From the NCBI GenBank assembly GCA_029210625.1, contig JARGFU010000003.1:186001-250000 (forward strand): a stretch of 64,000 bases of DNA, given 5' to 3'. Under the pieces are notes generated by a model. It ran no database searches, was not told the origin of the DNA, and saw only the letters and a list, made by a program, of their open reading frames with translations. Positions 8,601-16,608 of the stretch are shown one piece after another (the first letter of the stretch is position 1; each line of letters begins with the position of its first letter). Position numbers and translations under genes: made by a program. This stretch comes from Deltaproteobacteria bacterium (GTDB lineage Bacteria > Myxococcota > Myxococcia > SLRQ01).

Positions 8601-8861
8601 GACTTCGACCGGGATTGGTGGCGTCGTCAGCTGGGAGGGCGTCCCCCCGAGCTGGACGAGGCCCTAGAGCTGATGCCGTCCGATGCAGGGACGATCATCG
8701 TTCACTGGAACCGGGAGGGGGCGGTCCGGGCCTGGGCGTTCCAGGGAGGAGACCTGGTCCGGATCCCGGTGCCAGCGGAGCGTCGTGGCGTGCCCCGTCC
8801 GGCCTGGTCCGTGGAGGGGCCAGCCGCTTCCTACCGGTATCGAGTGGACGATCCGGGCTAG
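5637..8861 (+). CDS. Wzy/WaaL-family membrane protein fused to trypsin-like, TSP3 and propeller-like regions
   Basis: One uninterrupted 1074-residue frame. Residues 1-430 are a polytopic O-antigen polymerase/ligase domain with the family motif CHAHNNFLHLWAVAGPLGL near residue 322; four or so more helices reach about 585. Residues 600-750 resemble a trypsin fold (CLASVISSGAVLTHRVC in place of the usual VLTAAHC; APGAPLL where GDSGGPL would be; RIVGVVGEG after it), so a protease domain there would lack catalytic His and Ser. Residues 760-790 are a thrombospondin-3 calcium repeat (DRDGVPDGADNCP). The rest has FG-GAP/VCBS-like blades (GDLTGDGLDEIVV). ATG 5637 is chosen over the in-frame upstream codon at 5565 because the preceding residues are hydrophilic and overlap the divergent gene. 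Standard family members stop at 400-500 residues. Confidence 0.8.
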   Translation: MFAPVNDAPNARWIHHLIAGTVVAYGAFVPMSIAGVQVSFLLALGALAALGFRETRPRLTPTPFDGAVLLFVVVVSVSGLTSHFSSPGEREAFDAWRFLALFTLYAGLAWKPRLASWMLLACFGVGILVSVYGILQHYTGIDISRSAVNAVQRRSDVLATRFRPSGTFRIPSTLAFVLSILIPIAIAFALEWASRLRDRLLILAGTVPALVVLGHTQVRAAWMGLGAGLVIMAARRSPVTFLSMVGALVVLSVGLVTFSPAVGKKAEVMFDLKYDANADRIFFWARSLEMAGDAPALGIGYGHFTPATDWYYDRLDMEQPVRCHAHNNFLHLWAVAGPLGLAAFLWIFTIFFGVTSATYGKARGPVGHRFAAACALGSMGGVFAFLVAGLTQDPFFSAETFYALTLALSLGTVAARWVGEEEVLSRLRARWLDGLLPGLAGLVIASSQGVWEADLGMSGIVLGRGAVPRMAALGLGLAAVVVASLDRGHRQRVLRDPFSQAVVLALVFVNLTYLVTIHGLLPSLGTGTFTGPWAPAGATAALAAALAIRIVALLRPSAPRLWVLVGSTVGVALLTLGVPELVHGPSEDGTAAPAVLTRETPVRPDRRAYVGRLEVGGQDCLASVISSGAVLTHRVCAERLPARLTLAGGGEQRCTGIADLHSQTGAVTVTCRDPGQARDLLDTTGGPLSLQLGDAGAASLVALQPGGETPCRVLAGSPRRLRCDAPVAPGAPLLDEDSRIVGVVGEGAEILEPVGPLLSRDFDRDGVPDGADNCPRVANPRQSDSDRDWIGDACEPLTHAAGLGDGRVVAANAVGEVSLYRPEGGRLRPLGAPLIRDLSARWSGVAVIEEGIVVASNRDGDWRLVSLAGSVEAVLDFPDGSRWIDLVGARGPAGVALVGARNRDRRLVVVEPAPGSLKLVSERADPGRGPFRAIASGDLTGDGLDEIVVCRGGDQYPAVMEVYGLDEASNLVELAGARFPAERVRPEDDFDRDWWRRQLGGRPPELDEALELMPSDAGTIIVHWNREGAVRAWAFQGGDLVRIPVPAERRGVPRPAWSVEGPAASYRYRVDDPG

Positions 8862-8872
8862 GTAGCGGCGCG

Positions 8873-8901
8873 TTGACAGGCCTGGGGTCCACCGCTACAC
8901 C
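8873..8901 (+). promoter_or_regulatory. Predicted sigma-70-type promoter for the wzz-like gene
   Basis: TTGACA at 8873-8878 and TACACC at 8896-8901, separated by 17 bases. A transcript would start near 8908, which favours ATG 8935 as the start of the following gene. Confidence 0.5.
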
Positions 8902-8934
8902 GGCCACATGATCGATGGACACCAGGGGGATGCG

Positions 8935-9729
8935 ATGCCCGCAGGCGACGACCTGCTGGCAGAACTCATTTCCACGACCTGGACCTGGCGCTGGAAGGTG
9001 CTGGGCCTCTGCGTGCTGACCGGTCTGGTGGCCAGCGGTACCAGCCTGCTTCGCGCCAACCCCTCGACGGTGCAGATCCAGATCGCGATCGGGACCGTCC
9101 CCACGGGGGAGCAGATCGAGACCGCCCGGGTGGTCTCGACCCGCGCGACCTCGCGCACCTACGTCGAGCGCCTCCTGAGCGAGCAGGGCGAGGACCCGGT
9201 TTCCCTGCCCGAGACCATGGTCCTCAAGGCCACCGCTGGCCCCGAGGGCAAGATGGTGGCCCTGACGGTCGAGAGCGAGGATCCGGTGCTGGCGACCCGC
9301 GTCGCCCAGGTCACGGCCCAGGCGATCGTCGGCGAGCACGCGAGGATGCTCGAGGGCTTCATCGCGGCCCGGCAGCGACAGATCGCCGAGAACAAGGAGC
9401 TGCTCGCCCAGCTGGAGAAGGCGATCACGGCCCCCCAGGGGACCTCGACGGGCGGTCAGGCGCCCTCGAAGCGGTCGGAGGAAGAGGGGACGGCCTGGGC
9501 GGCGGCGGTCGGCCTGATCAAGCACATCTCGAAGCTCGAGGACGAGAACCAGGAGCCCCACGCCCGGGCCAGCACCGTCATCTTCGGGCCGGACGTGCAG
9601 GCGAGGGGAATCCAGAAGCGGGCGATCGTCTCGGGGGTATTCGGGTTCGGTGCGGGGTTCCTCTTCTTCGCCTTCCTGGTCCTCGCGCGCCTGGCGGCGG
9701 CGCCCTATCTGAAGCAACCCGGGGAATGA
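8935..9729 (+). CDS. Wzz-like polysaccharide chain-length determinant
   Basis: A 264-residue inner-membrane protein with the two-helix topology of polysaccharide co-polymerases: helix one at about residues 20-38 (VLGLCVLTGLVASG), a periplasmic region of roughly 180 residues with a helical stretch around MLEGFIAARQRQIAENKELL, and helix two near the C-terminus (VSGVFGFGAGFLFFAFLVLA). Such proteins set the modal length made by Wzy. No cytoplasmic tyrosine kinase domain is present. ATG 8935 has AGGGGGA four bases upstream; ATG 8908 is an in-frame alternative. The stop overlaps the polymerase gene by ATGA, supporting joint function. Confidence 0.7.
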   Translation: MPAGDDLLAELISTTWTWRWKVLGLCVLTGLVASGTSLLRANPSTVQIQIAIGTVPTGEQIETARVVSTRATSRTYVERLLSEQGEDPVSLPETMVLKATAGPEGKMVALTVESEDPVLATRVAQVTAQAIVGEHARMLEGFIAARQRQIAENKELLAQLEKAITAPQGTSTGGQAPSKRSEEEGTAWAAAVGLIKHISKLEDENQEPHARASTVIFGPDVQARGIQKRAIVSGVFGFGAGFLFFAFLVLARLAAAPYLKQPGE

Positions 9730-11195
9730 CCGCCGCGGCAAAGGGGACGGCGGGCCAGGCGGATCTCCGTCCCTGGCTGGGCGCATTCTTGCTCCTGATC
9801 GCCCTCGAGGTCCTCCTGGCTCCCTTCGCCTCGCCGATGGGGATCGCCGCGGTCCTGTGGCTCTGCACCGCGGCGTTGATCGTCGAGCGCCGGTTCGGGC
9901 TGTGGACCCTGCTCACGATGCTGGCCTGCCTCTCGCTGCCCCAGGCGCTGGCGGCCTACGTCACGCGGGTGCCCTTCGGGATCTTCGTGGCGGATCTCGC
10001 GGTCATTCCGCTGCTGGCCGCCGCCGTGGTCCGGGTGCTGCGCACCCGGGTGATCCCACCCTACCTGCTGCACTTCGTGGCCATCGTCGCGGCCGGGGTG
10101 GCGCTGACCGCGTACGGAGTCCTGGGCGACAACGCCTTCTTCGACGCCGTCGGGGTGTTCCGCCGCATCTGCGTCTATCCGCTGGTGTTCCTGGCAGCCG
10201 TGGTGCTCCTGCAGACCACCGCTCCATCGCTCGTCACCCTGGAGAGGATGGTGCTGGCAGCGGCGGGCGTGATCGGCCTCATCGTCGCGTGGCGCCTCGT
10301 CACCGGGCAGGGCTACGCCCACGAGTACATGGAGGGGCTGGGGGTTCCCGACCGCTACCTCTCTCATCTGGAGTCCGTCGGCCTGATCTTCGCGATGATC
10401 CTCGGCCTGGGTCACGTGGCCACCGACCGCCAGTACAAGGGTCGTTGGTTGGTCTTCGTTGGCCTGGGTCTCGTCTGCCTGGTGGCCTCGAACTATCGCA
10501 CCGTCTGGCTTGCGTTCGTGATCGCGGCGACGGTCTGGGCCTGGACGAGTGATCAGAGTTCCGGCCGCCTGATGGTCATCGGGTTCATCGCCCTGGGGCT
10601 GGCCATCGGGATCGCGACTCTCGTCGTCTGGCAGGTCGACCCCACGAGCCTGGCCGTCGAGCGCTTCTCGGTGGACAACCTGAGGAGAGGGATGAACTGG
10701 CGGTGGGGGTCCTGGACTCGAGCGGTGGAGGTGTTTCTCGAGTCACCGATCTTCGGCACCGGATTCGGCTACCGGCACGAGTTCGAATATGTGACCGGAC
10801 GCAACTTCGACGTGGTCCACATGTCCCGGGGACACACCATCCACAACGATCTCCTCTGGCTGCTGGTGAACGGCGGAGTCGTCGGTACCGGCCTCGTGCT
10901 GACCCTCCACCTGCGGTGGTGGGGCCGGTGCCTCCGGGCTCTCTCGGGGTTCAACAGGCAGACGCCGGAGGCCCGCTTCATCTCCGCTGCCCTGGCCACG
11001 CACGTCGCGGCCATCATGCTCTCGATGTTCCAGCCCTTCTTCTCCTCGCCGGCGCCGGTCGTGGCCATTCACCTGATCATGGGCATCGCGCTCGTCCTGG
11101 CGATTCGTCTCGAGCGGCAAGCCCAGAGGGTCTCGCTGCCGCAGGACCGAGTGGTTCCCACGACACGATCGATCGCTGGAGCTCGGACGGCCTAG
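9726..11195 (+). CDS. O-antigen polymerase/ligase family protein (Wzy candidate)
   Basis: A 489-residue polytopic protein with about twelve predicted helices and the Wzy_C/WaaL-type loop: arginine-rich RRGMNWRWGSW, GTGFGYRHEF, then HTIHNDLLWLLVNGG near residue 378, in which the His and Asn residues match the family's conserved loop. It probably polymerises lipid-linked repeat units on the periplasmic face. The four-base overlap with the Wzz-like gene makes it the best Wzy candidate of the two family members here. It converges on the flippase gene, sharing CTAG as both stop codons. Confidence 0.82.
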   Translation: MTAAAKGTAGQADLRPWLGAFLLLIALEVLLAPFASPMGIAAVLWLCTAALIVERRFGLWTLLTMLACLSLPQALAAYVTRVPFGIFVADLAVIPLLAAAVVRVLRTRVIPPYLLHFVAIVAAGVALTAYGVLGDNAFFDAVGVFRRICVYPLVFLAAVVLLQTTAPSLVTLERMVLAAAGVIGLIVAWRLVTGQGYAHEYMEGLGVPDRYLSHLESVGLIFAMILGLGHVATDRQYKGRWLVFVGLGLVCLVASNYRTVWLAFVIAATVWAWTSDQSSGRLMVIGFIALGLAIGIATLVVWQVDPTSLAVERFSVDNLRRGMNWRWGSWTRAVEVFLESPIFGTGFGYRHEFEYVTGRNFDVVHMSRGHTIHNDLLWLLVNGGVVGTGLVLTLHLRWWGRCLRALSGFNRQTPEARFISAALATHVAAIMLSMFQPFFSSPAPVVAIHLIMGIALVLAIRLERQAQRVSLPQDRVVPTTRSIAGARTA

Positions 11196-12637
11196 GCCGC
11201 GTCCCGCCGGAGCAGTCGCAGCGCGCGGGCACGCTCCTCCTTCGTCGCGAAGAGCGGCGAAGCGAGGGCTGCCGCGAGGACGACCAGCCCCGCCCCTCCC
11301 AGCACCCTCCGCTGGAGGGCGCTCTCTCCGAGGAGCCAGAGGGCCAGGGCTCCGGCGAGAGCAGCGAGGAGGAAGAGGACGCCGAGCCGCCCCCACTGGG
11401 GTGTGGCCAGCGACCGGCCCCGGAGCCAGACGATCGAGAGCAGGCCCCCGCTGCCGGTGGCGATGGCGCTGGCGGCCGCGGCGCCCAGCGCGCCCATGCT
11501 CGGGATCAGCGCGGCGTTGAGCACCACGTTCATCGAGGCGGCCAGCAATGCGATGACGGCGATCCGGAGGGAGCTGGTCGTCGTCTGGATCAGGGTCCCC
11601 GCCCAGTAGTACACGGCCAGGCCGGGCCAGGTGAGGCAGAGGACGGGCACCAGGGTGTGCACACCGAGATAGCGGTCTCCGCCGAGCACCGCGACGATGT
11701 CCGGGGAGAGGACCACGACGGTGAAGCTGGCGAGGAGGAGCAGCGCGCCGAGCCAGCTCACGGCGTTGCCGGCGATCGCCGGCAGGGCCGCACGCTGATT
11801 CGCGTGCATCCGGTAGGCGCGCGGCGGCCAGGCGAGCTGGAAGGGCGCCACGATGGAGAAGCCGATCAGGCTCGAGGTGCGCACCGCGACGGCATAGCGG
11901 GCGACCTCCTCGAGACCGACGAGGTGCGCCAGGAAGTAGCGGTCCGAGGCCTGGACCACCATCCAGCAGAGCGCGGCGGGCACGAAGGGCACGCCGAAGC
12001 GGAGGAGCTGGCCGAGGAGCTTGCGGTCCGGATGGAATCCCGTGCGGCGGATCACGATCACCAGGGCCAGGGTGGCGCCGGCGGCGAAGACGCCGAAGCG
12101 GGCGCCGAAGATGCCCGGCAGCCCCTGGCCCCCGAAGACCAGGGCCAGCGCCCCGAGTCCGAAGACCACGGTCGTGCCTGCCAGGAAGGACGCGTAGACC
12201 CAGACCTGCCCGCGGGCCCGGAAGACCTGGAGGCCGATCTCCAGGATGGCCTCCATCGCGGCCGCCGCCAGGACGAGCACGACCACGGTTCCGAGGGCCG
12301 CGTCGCCCACCAGGGCGAAGGAGATGAGGGGGGCGAAGGCGATCCCCACCCCGACCAGGATCGTCCCCAGGACGGTGGGGACCAGGAGGGCGGAGGAGAC
12401 CAGGTGGCTGACGCCGGTCGTCTCCCGGTCCCGGAGCTCGTAGAAGCGCAGGACTGCCTGGCGCATGCCCAGGGCGAGGGCGATCAGCGTGAGCTGGCGG
12501 GTGACCTGGAGGGTCTCCAGGGCCCCGAACTCCACCGGATCGAGGAGCCGGGTGTAGGCGGGGGTCAGGGCGAGGGAGACGCCCCGGGTCACCGCGACGG
12601 CCGCCGCGTAGACCACCATTTCCCGCGCCATGCCCAT
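11192..12637 (-). CDS. Polysaccharide flippase (Wzx/MATE-type)
   Basis: A full-size 481-residue flippase of the MVF/PST exporter superfamily that would move undecaprenyl-linked repeat units across the inner membrane. It opens MGMAREMVVYAAAVAVTRG followed by LALTPAYTRLLDPVEFGALE, the family's N-terminal signature, and has around twelve to fourteen hydrophobic segments. The frame extends upstream to 12805, but those residues are basic/proline-rich and cross the sigma-54 promoter, so ATG 12637 (or 12631) is preferred. Together with the Wzy, Wzz and PST proteins it completes a Wzx/Wzy-dependent pathway apart from the outer-membrane exporter. Confidence 0.87.
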   Translation of the reverse strand: MGMAREMVVYAAAVAVTRGVSLALTPAYTRLLDPVEFGALETLQVTRQLTLIALALGMRQAVLRFYELRDRETTGVSHLVSSALLVPTVLGTILVGVGIAFAPLISFALVGDAALGTVVVLVLAAAAMEAILEIGLQVFRARGQVWVYASFLAGTTVVFGLGALALVFGGQGLPGIFGARFGVFAAGATLALVIVIRRTGFHPDRKLLGQLLRFGVPFVPAALCWMVVQASDRYFLAHLVGLEEVARYAVAVRTSSLIGFSIVAPFQLAWPPRAYRMHANQRAALPAIAGNAVSWLGALLLLASFTVVVLSPDIVAVLGGDRYLGVHTLVPVLCLTWPGLAVYYWAGTLIQTTTSSLRIAVIALLAASMNVVLNAALIPSMGALGAAAASAIATGSGGLLSIVWLRGRSLATPQWGRLGVLFLLAALAGALALWLLGESALQRRVLGGAGLVVLAAALASPLFATKEERARALRLLRRDAA

Positions 12638-12667
12638 GGCGGGCACCCATACCAGAGGGTCAAGCCC

Positions 12668-12683
12668 TGGTACACGACTTGCT
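12668..12683 (+). promoter_or_regulatory. Sigma-54 (RpoN) promoter
   Basis: TGGTACACGACTTGCT matches the -24/-12 consensus TGGYACRNNNNTTGCW at every defined position, with exactly ten bases between GG (12669-12670) and GC (12681-12682). It faces the sugar transferase gene at 12844 and predicts a start near 12694 and a leader of about 150 bases. Sigma-54 promoters need an AAA+ enhancer-binding protein; none is encoded in this window. The match to consensus is seen; activity is inferred. Confidence 0.72.
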
Positions 12684-12701
12684 CTGCACCAACGTCGAAC
12701 C

Positions 12702-12718
12702 TTGACATGATGTGTCAA
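12702..12718. promoter_or_regulatory. TTGACA-N5-TGTCAA palindrome downstream of the sigma-54 site
   Basis: A perfect inverted repeat of six-base arms centred at 12710, about 16 bases beyond the predicted sigma-54 start. It could be a repressor operator in the leader. TTGACA followed 16 bases later by TAGAAG (12724-12729) could instead be a second, sigma-70 promoter. Confidence 0.45.
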
Positions 12719-12843
12719 AACGCTAGAAGCACAGCCACGGCGCCGTTGAGCGGGATCCAGGGGGGTTCCTGGTGGACGGGGTGGGCGTTCAGGGACTGAA
12801 CACACCCTGACGCCGATGTCGTGGAGACCGAGGTAGGTACGAG

Positions 12844-14286
12844 ATGAGCGACACCCACAAGTACAGCTTCAAAGTCCTCCTGCTCCTCGCAGATCTGGCG
12901 GCCTTCGGTGGCGCCCTCCTGGGCGGGATGTGGCTGCGCTACTACCACCATCTGTGGGTCTTCGAGGCCGCGCCGGCCCCCTGGGCCGAGGTCCTCCAGG
13001 TCCTGCCCTACGCCCTCGTGATCTACGCCGTCGTGCTGCGCTTCAGCGGCCTCTACCACCTGCACCGCAGCGCCCTCGACGAGGTCCTGGGTCTCCTGCG
13101 GGCGATCATCGTGAGCTTCGCCATCATCCTGGCGGTCACCTTCTTCTACCGGACCTTCTCCTACAGCCGGGCCGTCGTGCTCCTGATGCTGCCCCTGACC
13201 TTCGTGGGGACGCTGCTCCTGCGGACCCTGGTGCGCTTCTTCTGGCACCAGGTGCTCCAGCTGGATCCGGTCCAGGGCTCGGCGCTGCTCGTCGGCTCCG
13301 GCCCGGTGGCGGAGCACCTGGTCGAGCAGTACCGCGGCCGCCGGCAGGACTTCGTGGTCCAGGGGGTGGTGCAGGTCGATGCCGAGGAGCCCATCGAAGC
13401 GATCAAGGGTGTGCCGGTCGTGGGGGCCCTCGAGGACCTCGACGCGCTGCTCGCCAGCGGCACCTATCAGGTCGTGCTCGTCGCGGACGCTCGCCTGGAT
13501 CGCGAGCAACACCTCGAGATCGCCGAGCACTGCCTGCGGCACACGGTGCAGTACCACGTGGTGCCCGACATCTTCGAGCTGATGCTCGATCGGCTTCAGG
13601 TCAACACGGTCGGCGGGCTGCCCCTGATGGGGCTCAAGGCCAGCAACCTGACCGGCACCAACGCCCTCATCAAGCGGGTCTTCGATCTGGTGGCCGTCTC
13701 GGTCCTCCTGGCGGCGGCCACTCCGGTGATGCTCATCACCGCGATCGTGATCAAGCTCTCCTCGAAGGGCCCGATCTTCTTCGTCCAGGAGCGGGTCGGG
13801 CTCAACGGCCGCACGTTCAAGCTGCTGAAGTTCAGGTCGATGCACGTCGCGAGCGACGATCACGTGCGGGAGTACGCCCAGCAGTGGATCACGAAGGGCG
13901 CCGCGAACGCCGAGAGCGACGACGGCGAGGAGAAGGTCTTCAAGGTGAAGAACGATCCTCGGATCTTCCGCTTCGGCGCCTTCATCCGGAAGTACTCCAT
14001 CGACGAGCTGCCCCAGTTCATCAACGTGCTGCGGGGAGACATGAGCCTCATCGGCCCCCGCCCCCCGGTCCCCTACGAGGTCGAGGTCTACCGAGACTGG
14101 CATCGCCGCCGTTTCGAGGCCCACCCCGGAATCACGGGCCTCTGGCAGGTCTCGGGGCGCAACCACCTCTCCTTCGACCAGATGGTGAAGCTCGACATCG
14201 AGTACATCGAGAACTGGTCTCTGGGGCTCGATCTCAAGATCGTGCTCAAGACCGTTCGAGTGGTGGTGGCCGGAAGCGGCTATTGA
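12844..14286 (+). CDS. Polyprenyl-phosphate hexose-1-phosphate transferase (WbaP/WcaJ family)
   Basis: Initiates repeat-unit synthesis by moving a sugar-1-phosphate from a nucleotide sugar to undecaprenyl phosphate. The 480 residues show four N-terminal helices (about 8-130), a CoA-binding-like Rossmann region (140-260), then the catalytic bacterial sugar transferase domain: KRVFDLVAVSVLL, FVQERVGLNGRTFKLLKFRSM, the DELPQFINVLRGDMSLIGPRPP segment and GITGLWQVSGRN. It is the only gene directly behind the sigma-54 promoter. Sugar specificity (glucose, galactose or other) cannot be assigned. Confidence 0.92.
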   Translation: MSDTHKYSFKVLLLLADLAAFGGALLGGMWLRYYHHLWVFEAAPAPWAEVLQVLPYALVIYAVVLRFSGLYHLHRSALDEVLGLLRAIIVSFAIILAVTFFYRTFSYSRAVVLLMLPLTFVGTLLLRTLVRFFWHQVLQLDPVQGSALLVGSGPVAEHLVEQYRGRRQDFVVQGVVQVDAEEPIEAIKGVPVVGALEDLDALLASGTYQVVLVADARLDREQHLEIAEHCLRHTVQYHVVPDIFELMLDRLQVNTVGGLPLMGLKASNLTGTNALIKRVFDLVAVSVLLAAATPVMLITAIVIKLSSKGPIFFVQERVGLNGRTFKLLKFRSMHVASDDHVREYAQQWITKGAANAESDDGEEKVFKVKNDPRIFRFGAFIRKYSIDELPQFINVLRGDMSLIGPRPPVPYEVEVYRDWHRRRFEAHPGITGLWQVSGRNHLSFDQMVKLDIEYIENWSLGLDLKIVLKTVRVVVAGSGY

Positions 14287-14319
14287 CCTGGACCGGCCTG
14301 CGCGGCAGGGTCCGATTCG

Positions 14320-15306
14320 ATGGGGTTCGGCGAGTACGGCATCATTGGTTGCGGTCCCTGGGGTCTGCGCCTGCTCTCGGTGCTCCGGCGGTGCTTCGAC
14401 GAGAGGCTGGTCGGCCACGTCGCTGATCTCCGGCCCGAGCGCCTCGCGGCAGCGGCCCGCATCGATCCGACCGTCTGCCTCCATGCGAGCCACGAGAGCC
14501 TCCTGCAGAGCCCCGGGCTGACGGGGATCCTGGTGGCCACGCCGACCCCGACCCATGGGGACCTGGTGGAGGCGGGCCTCGAGCGGGGTCTGGACGTCTA
14601 CGTGGAGAAGGTCCTCTCGATGGACCTCGCCCAGGCCGGGCGGATCGAAGGGCGGGCGCTTCGCGAGGGAGCGCGACTGCAGCTGGGGCTCCCGTGGCAG
14701 CACGGCCCCGTCGCCACGGCCCTGCGCGGGCTGCTGGACCGAGGGACCCTCGGGGCCCTCCGTTCGTTGCAGGCGACCCGGGTCGGCGCCAGCCCCCTGC
14801 GGCGCAGCGAGGGCGTCATCTGGGATCTCCTCCCCCACGACGTGGCCATGGTCCTGCAGGCCATGGGGAGGGTGCCTCAGGCGGTCCGCGTCCGGGAGGC
14901 GGTGCAGGAAGCGGCCGGGGCCGAGCTCGTCGCGGTCACGGTGGAGCTCGGCCTCGACGATCGAGTGGTCGCGACCCTGCGGGCATCGTGGGTCGAGGAT
15001 CGCACGGTGCGAAGCTGGGTGCTGGAGGGGGAGGCGGGGACCGCCCGGGTCGACGAGATCGAGCGGCGCAGAGATCTTCGGCTCGATGGCGAGACGCTGG
15101 CCGCGGACACCGACGAGCCGCTCGAGGAGGCCCTCCGGGCCTTCCTCCTCCCGGCGGCCGACCCCGGCAGGGCGGCTCCCGGGTGCTGGGGTGTCGATCT
15201 GAGTCGCGTGCTGGCCACCGCCGCCGAGGCGGCGAACTGCCCTGGCCGCTGGCTCCCGATCCTGCCGCTCCCCCGCGAGGTCGGGGGCGAGATCGCCGCA
15301 GCCTGA
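14320..15306 (+). CDS. Gfo/Idh/MocA-family oxidoreductase
   Basis: A 328-residue NAD(P)-dependent dehydrogenase likely to oxidise or reduce a nucleotide sugar for the polysaccharide. N-terminal Rossmann motif YGIIGCGPWGLRLL (residues 6-19), GILVATPTPTHGDLVEAGLERG, and VYVEKVLSMDL, where family members usually have EKP; the Pro to Val change is unusual but the catalytic Lys remains. The C-terminal half has the beta-sheet substrate domain. It sits 33 bases after the transferase gene on the same strand, so it is probably co-transcribed, and it converges on the DegT gene. Confidence 0.8.
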   Translation: MGFGEYGIIGCGPWGLRLLSVLRRCFDERLVGHVADLRPERLAAAARIDPTVCLHASHESLLQSPGLTGILVATPTPTHGDLVEAGLERGLDVYVEKVLSMDLAQAGRIEGRALREGARLQLGLPWQHGPVATALRGLLDRGTLGALRSLQATRVGASPLRRSEGVIWDLLPHDVAMVLQAMGRVPQAVRVREAVQEAAGAELVAVTVELGLDDRVVATLRASWVEDRTVRSWVLEGEAGTARVDEIERRRDLRLDGETLAADTDEPLEEALRAFLLPAADPGRAAPGCWGVDLSRVLATAAEAANCPGRWLPILPLPREVGGEIAAA

Positions 15307-15313
15307 CCGCTCC

Positions 15314-16438
15314 TCACCAGCCGCGGGTGTGCGCGAAGCGCGCGATGGCCTCGCAGATCCGGGCGATCGCCTCGGGATCCAGCTGCGGATGCAGAGGCAG
15401 GGAGATCAGCCGGGCGCAGGCGGCCTCCGTCACCGGCAGGTGACCGGGCGGCAGGCCGAGGTGGCGGTACGCCGGCTGCAGGTGGAGCGGATGGGCGTGG
15501 TGCAGCCGGGTCTCGATCCCCTCGGAGGCCAGGTGGTGGTGCAGGGCGTCTCGCTCGGGGACCTGCAGGGGCAGCAGATGCCAGACCGGCTCCGCCTCCG
15601 GCCGGACCCGGGGGAGGGTGACCGCAGGGACCTCGTGCAGGGCCTGCCGGTAGGCCTCGACGCGCTCGCGCCGCGCCTCGTTCTCTGCGTCCAGCCAGTC
15701 GAGCTTCTTCTCCAGCACGATCGCCTGCAGCGCGTCGAGGCGACTGTTGACTCCCTCCTCCTCGTGCAGGCCGGTGGGGCCCCGCCCGTGATTGGAGAGG
15801 CGGCGGATCCTGGCCGCCAGATCCTGGTGCTGGGTGGTCACGGCGCCGGCGTCGCCGAACGCCCCGAGGTTCTTGGAGGGGTAGAAGGAGAAGCAGCCCG
15901 CGTCACCGATCCCTCCCACGCGGCGGCCGCCCCAGCGGGCGCCGTGAGCCTGAGCGGCGTCTTCGATCAGAGGCACCTTGGCGTGGTCCGCGATCCGGCG
16001 CAGCGCGGTGAGGGGGGCAGGGTTGCCGTAGAGGTGCACGGCGAGGATGGCCCGCGTGCGCGGTCCGATGGCCCGCTCCACGGCCTCGGGATCGATCAGG
16101 TAGGTCTCCGGATCGGTCTCGACGAAGACGGGGCGGGCACCGTTGAGGGTGATGGCCTCGACGGTGCCGATGAAGGTGTTCGCGACGGTGACCACCTCGT
16201 CTCCCTCGCCGACCGCCAGGGCCCGGAGAGCGAGGTAGAGGGCGTCGGTGCCGTTGGCCACGCCCACGCAGTGAGCGGCCTCCGCGTGGGCAGCGAAGGT
16301 CCTCTCGAAGGACTCGACCGCGGCCCCCCCCACGAAGCTGGCCTGCCCGATCGCGGCCTCGAGGGCGGGCAGGAGCTCTGACATCAGGTCGCGGTGGAGC
16401 GCCGGCAGGTCGAGGAAGGGAATCGGTCGGAGAGGCAT
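15314..16438 (-). CDS. DegT/DnrJ/EryC1/StrS-family sugar aminotransferase
   Basis: A 374-residue PLP-dependent fold-type I aminotransferase that converts a keto-sugar nucleotide to an amino sugar. It opens IPFLDLPALHRDL and has GVANGTDALYLALRAL, the PLP-stacking region IEDAAQAHGARW, the Schiff-base lysine in FSFYPSKNLGAFGDAGA, and NSRLDALQA near residue 230, matching the QdtB/FdtB/WecE branch. That branch makes 3- or 4-amino-deoxyhexoses. With the adjacent Gfo/Idh enzyme it suggests an amino sugar in the polymer; no NDP-sugar synthase is in this window to identify it. Confidence 0.9.
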   Translation of the reverse strand: MPLRPIPFLDLPALHRDLMSELLPALEAAIGQASFVGGAAVESFERTFAAHAEAAHCVGVANGTDALYLALRALAVGEGDEVVTVANTFIGTVEAITLNGARPVFVETDPETYLIDPEAVERAIGPRTRAILAVHLYGNPAPLTALRRIADHAKVPLIEDAAQAHGARWGGRRVGGIGDAGCFSFYPSKNLGAFGDAGAVTTQHQDLAARIRRLSNHGRGPTGLHEEEGVNSRLDALQAIVLEKKLDWLDAENEARRERVEAYRQALHEVPAVTLPRVRPEAEPVWHLLPLQVPERDALHHHLASEGIETRLHHAHPLHLQPAYRHLGLPPGHLPVTEAACARLISLPLHPQLDPEAIARICEAIARFAHTRGW

Positions 16439-16526
16439 CGCGGCAGGAGTATCTCCGGGGAGAGAGGGAAAACAAGGCGCCCGGCCCGCGCGCCCACCGC
16501 GCCGGAGGAGGCTCGCCGGGTGGGCA

Positions 16527-16557
16527 GAGGTGGGGGGCTGGCATTTCCCACCACCTC
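16527..16557. promoter_or_regulatory. Imperfect inverted repeat between divergent sugar genes
   Basis: GAGGTGGGGGG (16527-16537) pairs with CCCACCACCTC (16547-16557) with one mismatch and a 9-base centre. It lies in the 170-base region between the divergent DegT and methyltransferase genes, where an operator or leader hairpin would be expected. Nothing else recognisable is in that gap. Confidence 0.3.
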
Positions 16558-16608
16558 ATGGTTTCTTGCCGGGCCCATCGGGCAGGGCGCCCGGGGAGGA
16601 CGAAGCGC

